Made by a program: the position numbers and the translations under genes
Assembly (NCBI GenBank): GCA_020002185.1
Contig: CM034543.1
Span: forward strand, 1,541,033-1,605,032
Length of the DNA: 64,000 nucleotides
Reading direction: 5' to 3'
From: Paraescarpia echinospica
Taxonomy: Eukaryota; Annelida; Polychaeta; Sabellida; Siboglinidae
Notes under the pieces: model-generated
Databases searched by the model: none
Seen by the model: the letters and a program-made list of their open reading frames with translations, nothing else
What the model was told of the DNA's origin: nothing
In this document: piece after piece, positions 20,645-30,530 of the stretch
Layout: the number at the start of each line of letters is the position of its first letter
Position numbering within the stretch: position 1 is the stretch's first letter

Positions 20645-22148
20645 CCGTTCATCTGGTAGCTAAGAAAATTAGGGCTATGAAGGAAAATAAATCACCTGGA
20701 GTGGATGGTATTCCACCCAAACTACTAGTGGAAATTGTAGAACAAATTAGCATACCGCTTGCAACAGTTTTCAACTTGTCATTAGAAGAGGGAGTGGTTC
20801 CTTTAGAATGGAAAGAAGCAAACATTATACCGTTATTTAAAAAAATCGAGAAACAAGTCAAATAATTATAGACCAGTTAGTTTAACATCGGTGATTTGTA
20901 AATTATTAGAAAGACTAATTAAAGATCACATGGTGGATTTTCTTGTTAAATATAACTTGATAAACCCATCTCAACATGGGTTTCTAAAAGCGAGGTCATG
21001 CTTAACAAATATGTTATGTTTTTTGGAAGATATCACTAAATGGGTAGATGATGGATCACCAGTAGATATCATCTACTTAGATTTTCAAAAAGCTTTCGAC
21101 AAAGTGCCACATCAGAGATTACTGCTTAAACTAAAAGCCCATGGCATAGGAAATGGTATAATTAACTGGATAGAAAAATGGCTGATTTACAGAAGACAAC
21201 GGGTAGTTGTTAATGGGGAGGCTTCAAACTGGAAATCAGTTTTGAGTGGGGTTCCACAGGGATCAGTACTGGGACCTATATTATTCTTAATATATATAAA
21301 CGATTTGGACGATGATATAGCTAGCAAGGTGTTGAAATTTGCAAATGATACAAACGTGTTTAGAAGGATTAAAAGTGATGGGGATAGACAGCATTTACAA
21401 GATGATCTTGACAGGTTGATCAAATGGTCTGAAAAGTGGCAAATGTTGTTCAATTTTGGGAAATGTAAATGCCTTCACACAGGACATGGGAACGAATATG
21501 TAGAATATACAATGGGGGGAACTGTACTAAGTACTACTGTTAAAGAAAAAGACTTAGGGCTGACAATTAGTGCTGACATGAAGGTTTAAGAGCAGTGTGG
21601 AATTGCAGCTTCAAAGGGAAATCAAATCCTTGGATTGATTAGGCGAAATATAACATATAAAGAAAAATAACTAATAATACCGCTGTTCAAAACAATAGTT
21701 AGGCCTCATTTAGAATATTGTATACAAGCGTGGAGGCCATGCCGCAAGAAGGACATAGATATGCTAGAAAGAGTACAGAGGAGAGCGACTAAAATGATAC
21801 AAAAACTGAGGGATCTTAGTTATGAAAAACGCCTAAAAGAATGTGGTTTAACAACACTAGAGACCAGGAGATTGAGAGGAGATCAGATAGAAGTGTTTAA
21901 AATATTGAATGGTTATGAAAATATTTATAGAAATATGTTTTTTTCAGTTAAGAAAGATAGAAAGACTAGAGGACATGAAGTTACATTAGTAAAGGAGCAG
22001 TGTAGATTAGACGTGAGAAAGTTCTCATTTTCACAAAGGACTGTGAATTAATGGAACAGATTATCTGATGATTGTGTGGGTGCTAATAGTGTGAATATGT
22101 TTAAAAATAAAATCGACACATACCTCAGAAGGGCTGGATATATGTAGA
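20645..22148 (+). pseudogene. 5'-truncated jockey/CR1-like LINE reverse transcriptase
   Basis: Motifs in order: NKSPGVDGIPPKLL (RT block 1), NNYRPVSLTSVICKLLER (block 2), SQHGFLKARSCLTN (block 3), IYLDFQKAFDKVPH (block A, with catalytic Asp), LSGVPQGSVLGPILFLIYIND (block B), then FANDTNVF at about 21340, where the usual F-A-D-D is expected. The first Asp of the catalytic pair is therefore Asn, predicting a dead enzyme. A frameshift lies near 20850 and stops at about 21587, 21668 and 22049. The C-terminal part (RPHLEYCIQAW, LERVQRRATKM, MFKNKIDTYLRRAGYM) ends at 22146-22148. A short 3' tail follows. The endonuclease part is absent; the fragment at 17342-17665 may be its displaced 5' half. Confidence 0.88.
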
Positions 22149-22183
22149 TAAAAGGGTTGGACTCTCGATAAGCCAAAGGGCAT

Positions 22184-22282
22184 CTAGTGACTGTGTTGTT
22201 GATAAGAATTTATTTATTTAGTGGTGTTAGTTTGCAACAGAATATATCATAAATAAATCCTTATCAACAACACAATGACTAG
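22184..22282. repeat. 33-bp inverted repeat (hairpin) at the LINE 3' end
   Basis: Arms at 22184-22216 and 22250-22282 are reverse complements at 30 of 33 positions (arm starts CTAGTGACTGTGTTGTTGAT), separated by a 33-bp loop. It begins about 35 bp after the LINE stop codon, in its 3' untranslated tail. It may be a functional 3' stem or the head-to-head joining of two LINE tails. Confidence 0.85.
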
Positions 22283-22702
22283 ATTTAGCGCACGCTTGTC
22301 TAGTGTTCCCGAGAACTAACGACGGCAAACATATCGTGCACCAGACTGTTCTATAAATAGCCGCAGACGCCAGCGTCGGCTGACAAAATACTTCTGCCAT
22401 GGAATAGCGCAATCTATACAGGGCCCCTTTAGCAAACATGTGTGACGCCTAGAATATTTCGCTCCGCGTGATAGATCATTTATTGAAGCGATTGTTGGAC
22501 TATTGTCTGTTTACTCGACAATACGTTAATGGTACGTGAATGCATCAGCAAAATGGCGTTTCTTCAGATTTCGCGTGGTTTTTTAAGACACTTAATATAT
22601 ACTTTTATTGTAAACGCTCCATTGTCGCCCACGAGGGACTCGCTGTTTGTCCAGCACCAGCTGTTCGCACGGGCGTGCCTGCATTCTTGTGACTGATGAG
22701 GC
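22283..22702. other. Sequence between two LINEs
   Basis: Contains a TATAAATAG motif at about 22352 with GC-rich sequence after it, which might belong to the 5' region of the next LINE or to an older promoter. No gene recognised. Confidence 0.3.
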
Positions 22703-23494
22703 GTGTCTAAGCCGGCCGCACTCAGTACGGTCCATTGTGTGTCAATGCCGATCGACCTGACGCAACACCGAATTCGGACGGGACAATTCGTATTCTGTCA
22801 CGGAAGGACGCGTAAGGCATCACATCTCCATTGCAACGATGCCAAGTGTCGCCAGCCCCTGAGTCACCGCCTGGGTGCGACGGTCGTGTTCGTCTTGGTT
22901 GCCTTTCTACCGATGATCATAACGGTGGACATCTGGGCGACATCGGAAGACGGACCATCGTCACCGGCTGCACAGCTGGTTAATTGCCACTTGAAGCGAC
23001 CTTCCGACGGTAATGAATTCAACAATAGTATACTTGTCACCTGTGTGATGCCATTACTTGGTAACAAAGGCGTGCATACAGTAAACGGAAACGTCGCAAA
23101 TGCAAAGACAACGGGATTCGGATTAAATAGAAAAGGCATACGAATAGCTAGCTGGAACATAAATCATGTGTCAAATAAAATGCATGAACTGCAAGGTGTT
23201 CTTCAAGTGGATCCCCGTCCGATAGATATCCTTGGCATATCCGAAACCTTCCTTACGTCAAGTGACCATGATGCGAGACTTACGATTGATGGTTTTCATC
23301 AGCCTGAGAGACGAGATCGCAGCGGGAAGCGCGGCGGAGGACTGCTGGCATACGTATCGCCAGCGTTTAAGTATGTCCGTCGTCATGACCTCGAATGTGA
23401 CGGCATAGAATTGCTGTGGATTGAAATTATGCCACCTAGATGCATGTCTTTCCTTGTGTGTTTCATTTATCGACCCCCTAACAGTGTAATATGA
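22703..23494 (+). pseudogene. LINE endonuclease region with N-terminal extension
   Basis: A 263-codon frame. Its last 115 codons carry endonuclease motifs: IRIASWNINHVSNK, IDILGISETFL (metal-binding Glu), KRGGGLLAYV and FIYRPPNSVI. The first 140 codons are of unknown origin; a hydrophobic run LGATVVFVLVAFLPMIIT lies at about residues 52-70, odd for this protein and possibly an untranslated region read in frame. The frame stops at a TGA right after IYRPPNSVI, and endonuclease coding resumes beyond it (LGDVNIDLM at about 23560). Confidence 0.75.
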
Positions 23495-24204
23495 ACAGAC
23501 CGATAAATTGTCTCGAATATTGAAAACGCGCTATGTCTGACAACGGACGTCTATGTGTTAGGAGATGTCAATATAGACTTGATGAAAGGCACACACTACA
23601 CATTATACAACGACTTGATCATGTTGGGACTCGACCAACTTATATGCGAGGTCACACGCCCGGAATCAAAATCGTGTGTACGTAAACAACCATAAAAACG
23701 TACTGACATCTTCCGTCGCATCCATCGGTCTCTCAGATCATTGCCCCGTGACAGTCGTTCGAAAACATAATGGGTCTTTTGCCAAGACGAACGTGCACAA
23801 AACCATCTGTTACCGTGATTTTAAAAACTTTGATGAAAGTAGTTTTTTAAAGCAACTTGCTGATGCGCCATGGTCTTTGATCAACATGACGGACGATGTT
23901 GACATAAAACTGGACCTGTTTGAACAAATATACATTTCTGTGTTGAATGAACATGCGCCGATTATAGTAAAGCGTGTCAAATCTGTTAAGCAACCTCCCT
24001 GGTCTAACGCCGATCTGGCTAAATTGATAGCGGCCAGAGATCGACTGTACGACGCCTCAAAACACTCAAGGGACCCTCGCATTCTGGCGATGTATAAACG
24101 TGCTAAGAACCGTGTGAATCATGACATCCAAAAAGCTAAGCGAGACTTCTACATAAAATCACTGAAACAACAAACACCAAATCCACGCGTGATATGAAGT
24201 CACA
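23495..24204 (+). pseudogene. LINE endonuclease C-terminal part and linker
   Basis: Contains VYVLGDVNIDLMKG (catalytic D-x-N motif of the endonuclease), then, after a small deletion near 23670, a frame with IGLSDHCPVTV (the terminal S-D-H motif), then a linker with PPWSNADLAKLIAARDRLYD and AKRDFYIKSL. The frame ends at a TGA (24195-24197) where the downstream reading frame continues directly, consistent with a Trp codon mutated TGG to TGA. Confidence 0.8.
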
Positions 24205-25361
24205 TCAAATCATCTGTGGCTACAACGAGTGCGGTTCAACCGAGACAAACCAACCAGAACAGTCAGCCACACCCACGCGCGAAAATTATGGCTGATCAAT
24301 TCAACGAACATTTTGCCAACATTGCATCGAAATATGGTACAACGACAACCACTGCGTCGAACTACACAAAACTAAAGTCATTTATTGGCCGAAGCAAACT
24401 AGAAAATGTGTCTTTTAAATTGCCGAATATGAAGATTGAATTTGTTCTTAAACAGCTACGAAAGATGTCAGCGATAAAAGCAACAGGACTGGATGGCATC
24501 AGTTGTAAACTACTAAAACTGAGTGCTGAAATCATTGCACCGCACATAGTCAACATTTGCAATGTTAGTATCAATAAGGCGCACTTTCCACGATCATGGA
24601 AGAAGGCCAGAGTGGTCCCGCTGTACAAAAACGGAGACTCGAACGACGTCAAGAATTATGGACCTATATCGATCTTGCCAATTATGTCCAAACTTCTGGA
24701 ACGACACGTGCATAACCATTTCTACGCCTATCTTACTGAGTTTAAATTACTGCTAGACGAGCAATCCGGTTTTAGAGAGAATCGGTCATGTGAAACTGTA
24801 TTGCTTAAGCTGACCGACTATTTTCTGAGCAACATTGACAAAGGCAACTTGTGTGGCATGGTGTTAGTCGATCTGAGAAAGGCTTTTGACTTGGTTGACC
24901 ATGATCTGATTTTACTCAAACTGGAGTTGTATGGTTGCCATGAAAAGGAGCTAGCCTGGTTCCGATCTTATCTTAGCGAACGCTACCAACGCGTGAAATA
25001 TGACAGTGTGTTGTCAGACCCTCTTCCGGTAACGATAGGTGTGCCGCAAGGCTCAATATTTGGACCCTTGCTTTTTATTATTTTTATGAACGATGCCATT
25101 CTCGATGACTCGACACTATATACGGCCGGGAAATGTGTTGCAGATATAAACCGGTCACTAACAACTCACTCAAAACCACTGTACAACTGGATAAACGAAA
25201 ATCGAATGATTCTAAACGCCGATAAGACAGAGTGCATGCTACTTGGCACCAGGCAGGCAGAAATTACAACGTGCAAGTCCGAACTTCTGCGTACATGGCA
25301 ACAACTGTATCGTAACACTCGTTCAGACTCACAAATTACTTGGCTTATACGTCGACAGTAA
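24205..25361 (+). pseudogene. LINE reverse transcriptase domain
   Basis: Motifs: KATGLDGISCKLLKL, VVPLYKNGDSNDVKNYGPISILPIMSKLLER (Gly for the usual Arg of YRPIS), EQSGFRENRSCETVLLKL, VLVDLRKAFDLVDHDLI (catalytic Asp), IGVPQGSIFGPLLFIIFMND, then AILDDSTLYTAG. The usual 12-18 residues between IND and the Y-A-D-D core are missing, so the Asp pair survives but its preceding Tyr/Ala strand is lost. The frame leaves the protein at about 25310 by a frameshift. Confidence 0.86.
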
Positions 25362-25970
25362 CCTAACTTGGAATACACATGTGACAAAGCTATGCTCCAA
25401 GCTGCGGAGCCGGTTGTATTTGTTCAACCATGTGAAACGCCGCTACGTGCAAGGAAACTGTATTTCTCAGGGATGGTGCAACCGTTGATTGACTACGGCT
25501 GCGTCATATGGGGTAGTTGCGGACAGGTTTTGCTGTCGAACGTTCATAAGATGATGAAGCAGTATGCACGTGTAATTTTGAATGTGAAAGACCGGCGACA
25601 AGTTTCAACAGTGACACTATTTCGCTCTCTAGGATGGTTGCCAATTGATGTTCGCATACGTTACTTCACTGCCATAGTAATGTATAATATCATGCATGGG
25701 CAAGCCCCGGCCTACCTTGTAGACCTATTTACATTAAACAGTAGTGTACATGATCATCACACCCGCGGCTGCACAAACATTCGTGTTCACAAGTACAACC
25801 TGGCCATAGGCCAGCGCACATTTGCTTATAGGGGTGCGAAACTATGGGACGCTATCCCGGAATCTATACAGAATGCCAATAGTGTAGATACCTTTAAAAC
25901 AGTCTTTTTAACATTTCTCAAGAAGGATGTATACAATTGTTTGCACTTTTCAGTTGATATGCCTGAATGA
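25300..25970 (+). pseudogene. LINE ORF2 C-terminal region
   Basis: Continues the LINE in two more frames: HKLLGLYVDSNLTWNTHVTK and LYLFNHVKRR, then after a frame change KLYFSGMVQPLIDYGCVIWG, MKQYARVIL, FRSLGWLPIDVRIRYF, HTRGCTN and FAYRGAKLWDAIPESI, ending with FKTVFLTFLKKDVYN and a stop at about 25968. This is the full standard C-terminal region of L2/CR1-type ORF2. Confidence 0.85.
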
Positions 25971-26275
25971 GTATCTATTTTAAATGATGAATTGTTTTAA
26001 TTCATTCATCTTGATCTTATTGACTATTATTATTGACTTTAATCTTTCTAGAATTGGTAAAGGTATTCATGGTGTTGTTTTATTTGTAGTGTAATATTAA
26101 TCATTTATTATTTAATTTATTTACTATATTATTTATATTTGTATTGTTGTGAATTGTATATTTATAAAAGCTGTGTAAATGTTGATGTAAGAATGTAGTG
26201 TGAGATGGCCCATTGAAAATCACGATATAACGTGACATGGTCACCATCATTAAATAAAGCTTTTAATACTAATAA
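25971..26275 (+). other. 3' untranslated region of the L2/CR1-like LINE
   Basis: AT-rich tail after the ORF2 stop, with GGTCACCATCATTAAATAAAG near 26238 (AATAAA-type signal) and a final TAATA-type short repeat. No further coding sequence. Confidence 0.6.
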
Positions 26276-26411
26276 TTAATAAAAAATCGCGCGGACAATG
26301 TACGCCATGTATGAGACGTGAACGACGTATGAGATAAAGCCGCTACTGTGTCTATTTGGAGTACCGTGGACCATTTGACATACACCACTGATGAATCGCC
26401 TCATGCCTGTC

Positions 26412-26786
26412 ATTGAGAGGTTAGTTATATAGCTGCACCGGGATGGGCAAGGCACGCATTCGGCATTGAGAGGTTAGTTATATAGCTGCACCGGGATGGG
26501 CAAGGCACGCATTCAGCATTGAGAGGTTAGTTATATAGCTGCACCGGGATGGGCAAGGCACGCATTCAGCATTGAGAGGTTAGTTATATAGCTGCACCGG
26601 GATGGGCAAGGCACGCATTCGGCATTGAGAGGTTAGTTATATAGCTGCACCGGGATGAGCAAGGCACGCATTCGGCATTGAGAGGTTAGTTATATAGCTG
26701 CACCGGGATGGGCAAGGCACGCATTCAGCATTGAGAGGTTAGTTATATAGCTGCACCGGGATGGGCAAGGCACGCATTCAGCATTG
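26412..26786. repeat. 53-bp tandem array
   Basis: Seven nearly identical 53-bp copies (ATTGAGAGGTTAGTTATATA, GCTGCACCGGGATGGGCAAG, GCACGCATTCGGC). Differences are limited to CGGC/CAGC and one GGG/GAG change, so the array is very recent or homogenised. Confidence 0.96.
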
Positions 26787-26887
26787 ACTCTGTGTTTTTG
26801 CCATGGTGACATTTGACGTATAGTCTACCCCGTTTCAGGTCACAAAGTACACAAACGGGTCGGCGTTGCGACGACACCAGGGCATGG

Positions 26888-27016
26888 TCTAGCGTGTTCT
26901 AATTACTAGCAAGAGACACTATCATAGCGATGATGAAACAACACGTGTTGACAACTAGACTTTATTCTTTCTTGTTTCCTTATGCTACAAACCTCACAAC
27001 TGTCCATTTTGTTCTT
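26888..27016 (-). repeat. 3' long terminal repeat
   Basis: About 129 bp, matching 29364-29489 with a few differences (TCTAATT/TATAATT, TTTATTCTTTC/TCTATTCTC, TTTTG/TTTGG). On the minus strand it carries GAATAAAG, a polyadenylation-type signal, absent from the other LTR (GAATAGAG). The exact LTR start is uncertain by about 15 bp because the purine-rich stretch before it is also similar in both copies. The preceding GGGGAAAGAACAAAATGG (minus) is a plausible polypurine tract. Confidence 0.75.
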
Positions 27017-27700
27017 TCCCCAACGGCGCACAACACGAAAGGGACCCGTATATTTCGGTTCGAGTGAAGCCAGTTTGCCCTGCCAAGCAGACGGGCGCGG
27101 AGCGAGTTTTTCAAACAGCGATGCATCCGCTCGACTTTTCCGTTGTTTTGCGGATGATAACTGGTAGTTGGGTCACGGGTAATTTCCATCAAACGGCAAA
27201 CATCCCGCCACAAATCAGAGACGAACTGCGATCCCCGGTGTGACGTAATGTTGTCGGGGACGCCCCATCTGGCGATCCATTGACGTACCAACACTTTAGC
27301 ACAAGCTTTTGCGTTTGCCGCCTCTCCGTGCATTGTTATTGGAAACGCTTCTGGCCAGGCCGTCCATCTTTCGATCACACTGAGCACGGTTTTTTTCCCT
27401 TCACACGCTGGGTTCAGTGGGCCTACGAGATCGACGTGGATATGACTGATTCGTCTGGTCGGTGCTGGTAACCGTTCAAACGGGGTTTTCGTATGCACTT
27501 GGACTTTCGCTTTCTGACATGCCTCGCATGATTTAGTCCATTTAGTAACATCTTTCCCCATGCCTATATGAACGTTTGATGAGCGCCAAGCCGGCCTTTA
27601 TCCCTGGATGTGCCAAGCCGTGGAGACTGTCAAACACGACACGTTGCAAAGCCGTTGGAACTAGGACGCGCGCCGGTGTGACGCTGGTGTCTGGCTAAAC
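26978..27700 (-). pseudogene. Ty3/gypsy integrase, inactive
   Basis: N-terminal zinc finger of HHCC type: a frame with DSLHGLAHPGIKA at about 27640, then after a frame break CEACQKAKVQVHTK. The catalytic core has HVDLVGPL (first Asp), then VPDNITSHRGSQFVSDLW, where the usual S-D-R-G second Asp is His, then HPQNNGKVERMH (catalytic Glu). The second catalytic residue is therefore lost. After NSLRARLLGRANWLH the normal C-terminal sequence is missing and the frame runs into the LTR. Likely a dead fragment from the deletion. Confidence 0.82.
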
Positions 27701-27826
27701 CTGTGTGTTTTCCGCACACTCAATCAAGCCTGGCTTGAACCTTGACGACGAGGTGCTGTGATGCTTGATCCAATGCTGTAATGCCATGTCGTGAGAGCAT
27801 GTTCGGTCCATAAGTGTGAAGGTAGA

Positions 27827-28144
27827 CTAGCGCCGGCCGAATGTGCGGATGCGTTGCCCGTTCGCAGACGACAGGATATGTTCAGTGGGTTTGGGATTAC
27901 ATTTTTCTTCCGGGGTCGGCGGTAGAACGGAGACCGCTGAACCGCAGTCTATCAAATATCCGGCCGGGAAGAGGAATCGTTTCGTTTGTTCTTTAGGTGA
28001 ATTAGATACGACGCCGAATATTGACCGCCCCTTTCGTTTCCCGCCTCGGTATGTCGAGCCTTTATAAGGTTCGCACGGCATCGCGGGCAGGGTGGCCCGG
28101 TGCAGCATCGAGACTCGGCGCCGAATTTCCCGTGGTACCAACAA
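27827..28144 (-). pseudogene. Ty3/gypsy aspartic protease fragment
   Basis: The frame reads RFLFPAGYLIDCGSAVSVLPP, then SSANGQRIRTFG. This is the retroviral-type protease start (FLVDTGAxxSVLP) with the catalytic triplet D-T-G changed to D-C-G, followed by the usual ANGxxIxTFG segment. It is cut off soon after by the deletion. The frame differs from Gag, overlapping its end by about 190 bp. Confidence 0.72.
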
Positions 28145-29129
28145 ACTTGTCCTTTCTTCGGATTTTTGTCTGAACCGTCCTTTCCAGTATGTCTTTTCAC
28201 AATGGCGTTGACGGCCGCAAGATGTCCCGGGTGGACTGTAGATGCTAGCTCGGGAGGAACTTCTGTGATGGTGGCTATCGTCGTGGGGGTTAGCGTGACA
28301 TACAGCGAGTCGGCCTTTTGCAGAAGCTCTTCCATAGAGAGCTGCGGTGTGGGAAGCTCAAAACTCGTACGCAGCGATGCCGGCAGCCGACTTAGAAGAG
28401 CCCAGCATTCTGCATCTTCTCGGTCCCAACTACCACCGACTTGACGGAATCGGGCCATCCACTGAGATGGTTTCTCGTCTGCTGCGATACTTCCCATGGC
28501 CATTGCTCGCGTCAGTCTCTGGTGTACGGTTGGTTCATATCGATCAACGAAGAGAGTATTCGCCGCGTCGAACACGTTTGTCGGACGATCCTCCCCCATC
28601 ATCGTAAGATCTCGGATCACGAAAACCTCTTCTTCCGACAGCAGGGTAGTAAGTGCAGCAAACTTGGGTTTTGCGATGTGATACCCTGCACACTGAAGAC
28701 GTCCTCTAGCTGTTGAAACCATAGACGGCAGTCGTCGTGGGTCATCGAACGAAACGATATAGTGTACCCCTTCGAATCGCTCGATGTGGCAACTGCTGGC
28801 GTCGCCGCGGGTGGAGGAGCAGGATGAGTTTCGATGTAGCTGCTTGCGTCGAAAATAACATCTTCTGCCTTGGTGATGTAAGTCTCAGACATCTCAATAT
28901 CCTGAAGAACAGTCCGTTTCCCTAACGGCGCACCGCTCACTTCTGCAGCCTCCAACAACGGCGAGAGCTGACAACCGAGCTCGCGAAATTTGTCGAGAGC
29001 TCCGAACATGTTCTTGAGAAGGACCTGCATGATCTCCCCTATCACATTGCAAAACCGGGTAGCGATAGTCGTTATGCGTCTCTTTGCCGACGACCGACGC
29101 GACAAAACCGTCTGTAAACGCTCAGCCAT
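27952..29129 (-). pseudogene. Ty3/gypsy Gag (frameshifted)
   Basis: Starts at ATG 29129 (MAERLQTVLSRR). A matrix/capsid-like region follows: ISFRSMTHDDCRLWFQQLED at about residues 128-147, then a frame break near 28670, then FAALTTLLSEEEVFVIRDL, PSQWMARFRQ, LLSRLPASLRTSF, ADSLYV. The nucleic-acid binding knuckle is CWYHGKFGAESRCCTGPPC, a C-x2-H-x9-C...C (CHCC-like) pattern in place of the usual CCHC, as known for CsRn1-clade Gag. One frameshift and a stop at 27952 separate it from pol. Confidence 0.76.
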
Positions 29130-29343
29130 CGCTGTTGGCGATCAAAGTGCAGTGTAGCGTGACGCGACGGACAAAGCAGGCGTGTGCGATCAAGCGTGAC
29201 GCGCGCTTGGTCAAGCTGAGTGCCGGTGTGCGCTCAGCCGTGACGAGCCGGAGCCAAATTGTGCATGAACTAAGTAGTTGATTCTTTTGCTGTTGTCTCA
29301 CCTCTGTGTCCCCGGAAAATGCAAATGGCGTATATACGCAAAC

Positions 29344-29361
29344 ATAACGTCAGGGTCACCA
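29344..29361 (-). other. Primer binding site (tRNA-Trp type)
   Basis: Minus strand TGGTGACCCTGACGTTAT begins two bases inside the 5' LTR end. It matches the complement of the 3' end of animal tRNA-Trp (TGGTGACCCCGACGTGAT) at 16 of 18 positions. tRNA-Trp priming is characteristic of CsRn1-like elements. Confidence 0.7.
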
Positions 29362-29363
29362 CT

Positions 29364-29489
29364 TCTAGCGTGTTATAATTACTAGCAAGAGACACTATCA
29401 TAGCGATGATGAAACAACACGTGTTGACAACTAGACTCTATTCTCTTGTTTCCTTATGCTACAAACCTCACAACTGTCCATTTGGTTCT
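29364..29489 (-). repeat. 5' long terminal repeat
   Basis: About 126 bp, the partner of 26888-27016. Differences between the LTRs (about 6-8 substitutions and one small indel) indicate some age since insertion. Confidence 0.75.
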
Positions 29490-30339
29490 ACCTGTCTACA
29501 GTCTCTACAGTGGCTTCATGCATAGACTATCTCCTCTCGTCTAGTCTGTTTTATAATTGCCGTTTCTTCTGCAACACCATTGACAAATAAGATTGATGTT
29601 CTCTGATCATGTTTATGTTGACGTTGTGTGTTTACATGCTGTGCGGATGTTAGTCATTCTGTTAAGGACCTGCCGCGGTCTGTTTGTAGCTTAGAGGAAG
29701 GCATTCTGTTTCTCTACCCAGAATTAGCAAGTGTCGTAATTTGTAACGGGAAATATGCTATGTTGAACGTGGTACCGCGGTTAACTCAGCCCGCTTCGAA
29801 AGTATTGCCAATAAAGCTGGTTTTGAAACTGTGTCTTGTTTACCATTGGAACTCCGACAGCGAATCTTCCCAATTGCGAAGGTTGCTACGGGCTTACTAA
29901 ACGTAATTTGGCGGGCAATATATCTTCAACATAGTTATTATAGTCTTAACAATATCAAATTAATTAATTAATCAATCAAAAACTAGGAACAACCTGCATC
30001 CTGTTAATACAATTAGATACAATGTCCGGATTTGTTCTGTGATGAAGACTCAGTGTATTTCTAGCAGCTGTAATAAAACATTAAACAAGATTGAATGATT
30101 GAAGATGGTGTTTAATTGAAAAGTTGAAATGGAGATTGTTTAATTTAAAATTTTAATCTAGTTACAGTTGAGCCGATTGCGATTTCTTTTAATAAATTAC
30201 ACGTGTTGATTTAACTTACAACCTTCCCTAGACCGAACGTGTAGTTACATAATCCTACTGGTTACAACATGATGTTATCGTATTCGTGGAATACTGTGCG
30301 CCGAGCATGTCAATGTGTACGAGTAACAGCATGAACAAA
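29490..30339. other. Unrecognised sequence
   Basis: AT-rich towards 29940-30200. A 90-codon open frame (29628-29900) shows no known domain. No gene recognised. Confidence 0.4.
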
Positions 30340-30530
30340 AGGAAATGGTTCTATACCATAAGGATCCAGAAAGCCATCACAAAGTTGCCAGTTTCATCGG
30401 CATAATTGCAGCTAAGACTGATTGTGCTCCTACTATTGCTTTTATCGACGTTCTCATCGGCGAGATAGCGGACCTTTTTCCACATTGTCAAACCATTCAC
30501 TTTAACTGGGATAGGCAAATCCTCGAAACC
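30340..30530 (+). pseudogene. Possible protein-coding fragment abutting the 27-bp satellite
   Basis: The frame contains YHKDPESHHKVASF, then APTIAFIDVLIGEIADLFPH and CQTIHFNWDRQ. The pattern (PxxIxAF...I...FP...IHFxxDR) faintly recalls an uncharacterised, mobile-element-associated protein family common in invertebrate genomes, in which an SD-x-P-T-x-Q-Y-R-like motif follows. Here the satellite begins immediately after. Similarity is from memory and weak; it may be no more than a chance frame. Confidence 0.22.

Larger units (their letters stand above)
22703..26275 (+). mobile_element. Nearly full-length, inactive L2/CR1-like LINE
   Basis: An endonuclease, linker, reverse transcriptase and C-terminal region follow one another in the right order over about 3.3 kb. 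Then comes an AT-rich 3' untranslated region ending in TTAATACTAATAATTAATAAAAAAT (given here in words as a short TAATA/AATAAA-type tail near 26255-26286). Reading-frame breaks are numerous: TGA at about 23492, TAA at about 23503, a break near 23670, TGA at 24195-24197, and frame changes near 25310 and 25450. Parts are listed separately below. Confidence 0.85.
26888..29489 (-). mobile_element. Ty3/gypsy LTR retrotransposon, CsRn1-like, internally deleted
   Basis: On the minus strand: 5' LTR (29489-29364), tRNA-Trp-type primer site, leader, Gag, protease, integrase, 3' LTR (27016-26888). About 2.6 kb against roughly 5 kb for intact relatives. The gap falls between protease (ending about 27827) and the integrase zinc finger (about 27640), removing almost all reverse transcriptase and RNase H. 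The part of pol after the integrase core is also lost. Outside the LTRs no clear target-site duplication is seen. The primer site and the CHCC-like knuckle together point to the CsRn1 clade. Confidence 0.82.

Noticed and set aside
28100..28716. + strand frames of 60-114 codons opposite Gag
   Set aside because: Antisense shadows of the minus-strand Gag frame.
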